Below are positions 12,620 to 12,676 of a DNA stretch of 12,676 nucleotides, in pieces (within the stretch, counting starts at the first letter, position 1; each line of letters starts with the position of its first letter). This stretch comes from Luteococcus sp043424415 (GTDB lineage: Bacteria > Actinomycetota > Actinomycetes > Propionibacteriales > Propionibacteriaceae). Position numbers and translations under genes: made by a program. A model generated the notes under the pieces. The model searched no databases. It saw only the letters and a program-made list of their open reading frames with translations, and was not told where the DNA came from. The stretch covers positions 1 to 12,676 of the forward strand of contig NZ_JBHWOO010000085.1 in assembly GCF_043424415.1 (NCBI RefSeq), given 5' to 3'.

Positions 12620-12676
12620 TACCTGCCTGCCAGTATGACACACCACGGCCCGGCACGGTCGGGATCGCGACCAGGT

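Larger units (their letters stand above)
12455..12676 (-). promoter_or_regulatory. Gene-free, structured rne upstream region
   Basis: No ORF with protein-like character is visible in these 222 nt. On the minus strand an extended -10 element TGTCATACT (hexamer CATACT at 12637-12632) gives a possible start near 12625, with a leader of about 170 nt. The -35 region is poor. The leader contains three clear hairpins, listed separately. The upstream gene, ndk in mycobacteria, is outside the window. Confidence 0.4.

Noticed and set aside
1..12676. Mobile elements, CRISPR arrays, phage or defence genes
   Set aside because: I found no transposase, integrase, terminal repeats or spaced direct repeats. 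Gene order is the conserved housekeeping arrangement.

Overview
The window is about 12.7 kb of very GC-rich DNA. It carries a conserved housekeeping block of a high-GC Gram-positive bacterium (Actinomycetota). The order rne-rplU-rpmA-obg-proB-proA-nadD-rsfS-phosphatase, all on the minus strand, matches the order I recall from Mycobacterium tuberculosis (Rv2444c to Rv2419c), with insertions. An RNase E with a long charged N-terminal half, G/C-ending codons and frequent GTG starts fit this phylum. The Propionibacteriales are my best guess, but the window alone does not prove it.

Layout, in the direction of minus-strand transcription (high to low coordinates). Positions 12676-12455 are a structured, gene-free leader for RNase E. 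Positions 12454-9500 encode RNase E. A 180-nt gap then holds a good sigma-A-type promoter and a textbook intrinsic terminator placed before rplU, which suggests an attenuated ribosomal-protein leader. The genes rplU and rpmA (L21, L27) follow and end at a strong hairpin terminator. Next comes an exported DUF3352-like protein, then obg with its own candidate promoter, overlapping proB by one base. A plus-strand gene of the ornithine cyclodeaminase/mu-crystallin family lies between proB and proA. It converges on proB and diverges from proA, and a 35-bp near-perfect palindrome is centred on its start codon. After proA comes a probable 40-residue membrane peptide gene below the usual ORF size cut-off, then nadD, rsfS and a histidine phosphatase as one tightly packed operon. 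The minus-strand series ends with tRNA-Ala(GGC) and the 5' end of a second, related tRNA cut by the window edge.

How the genes work together. The rne/rplU/rpmA/obg/rsfS genes serve RNA turnover, ribosome assembly and ribosome silencing. proB and proA make the first two steps from glutamate to proline, and the cyclodeaminase-family gene could feed proline from ornithine or act on a related cyclic imine. nadD makes NAD. I see no mobile element, CRISPR array, prophage or defence system. The most interesting material is regulatory DNA and the small ORF, not a new gene cluster.
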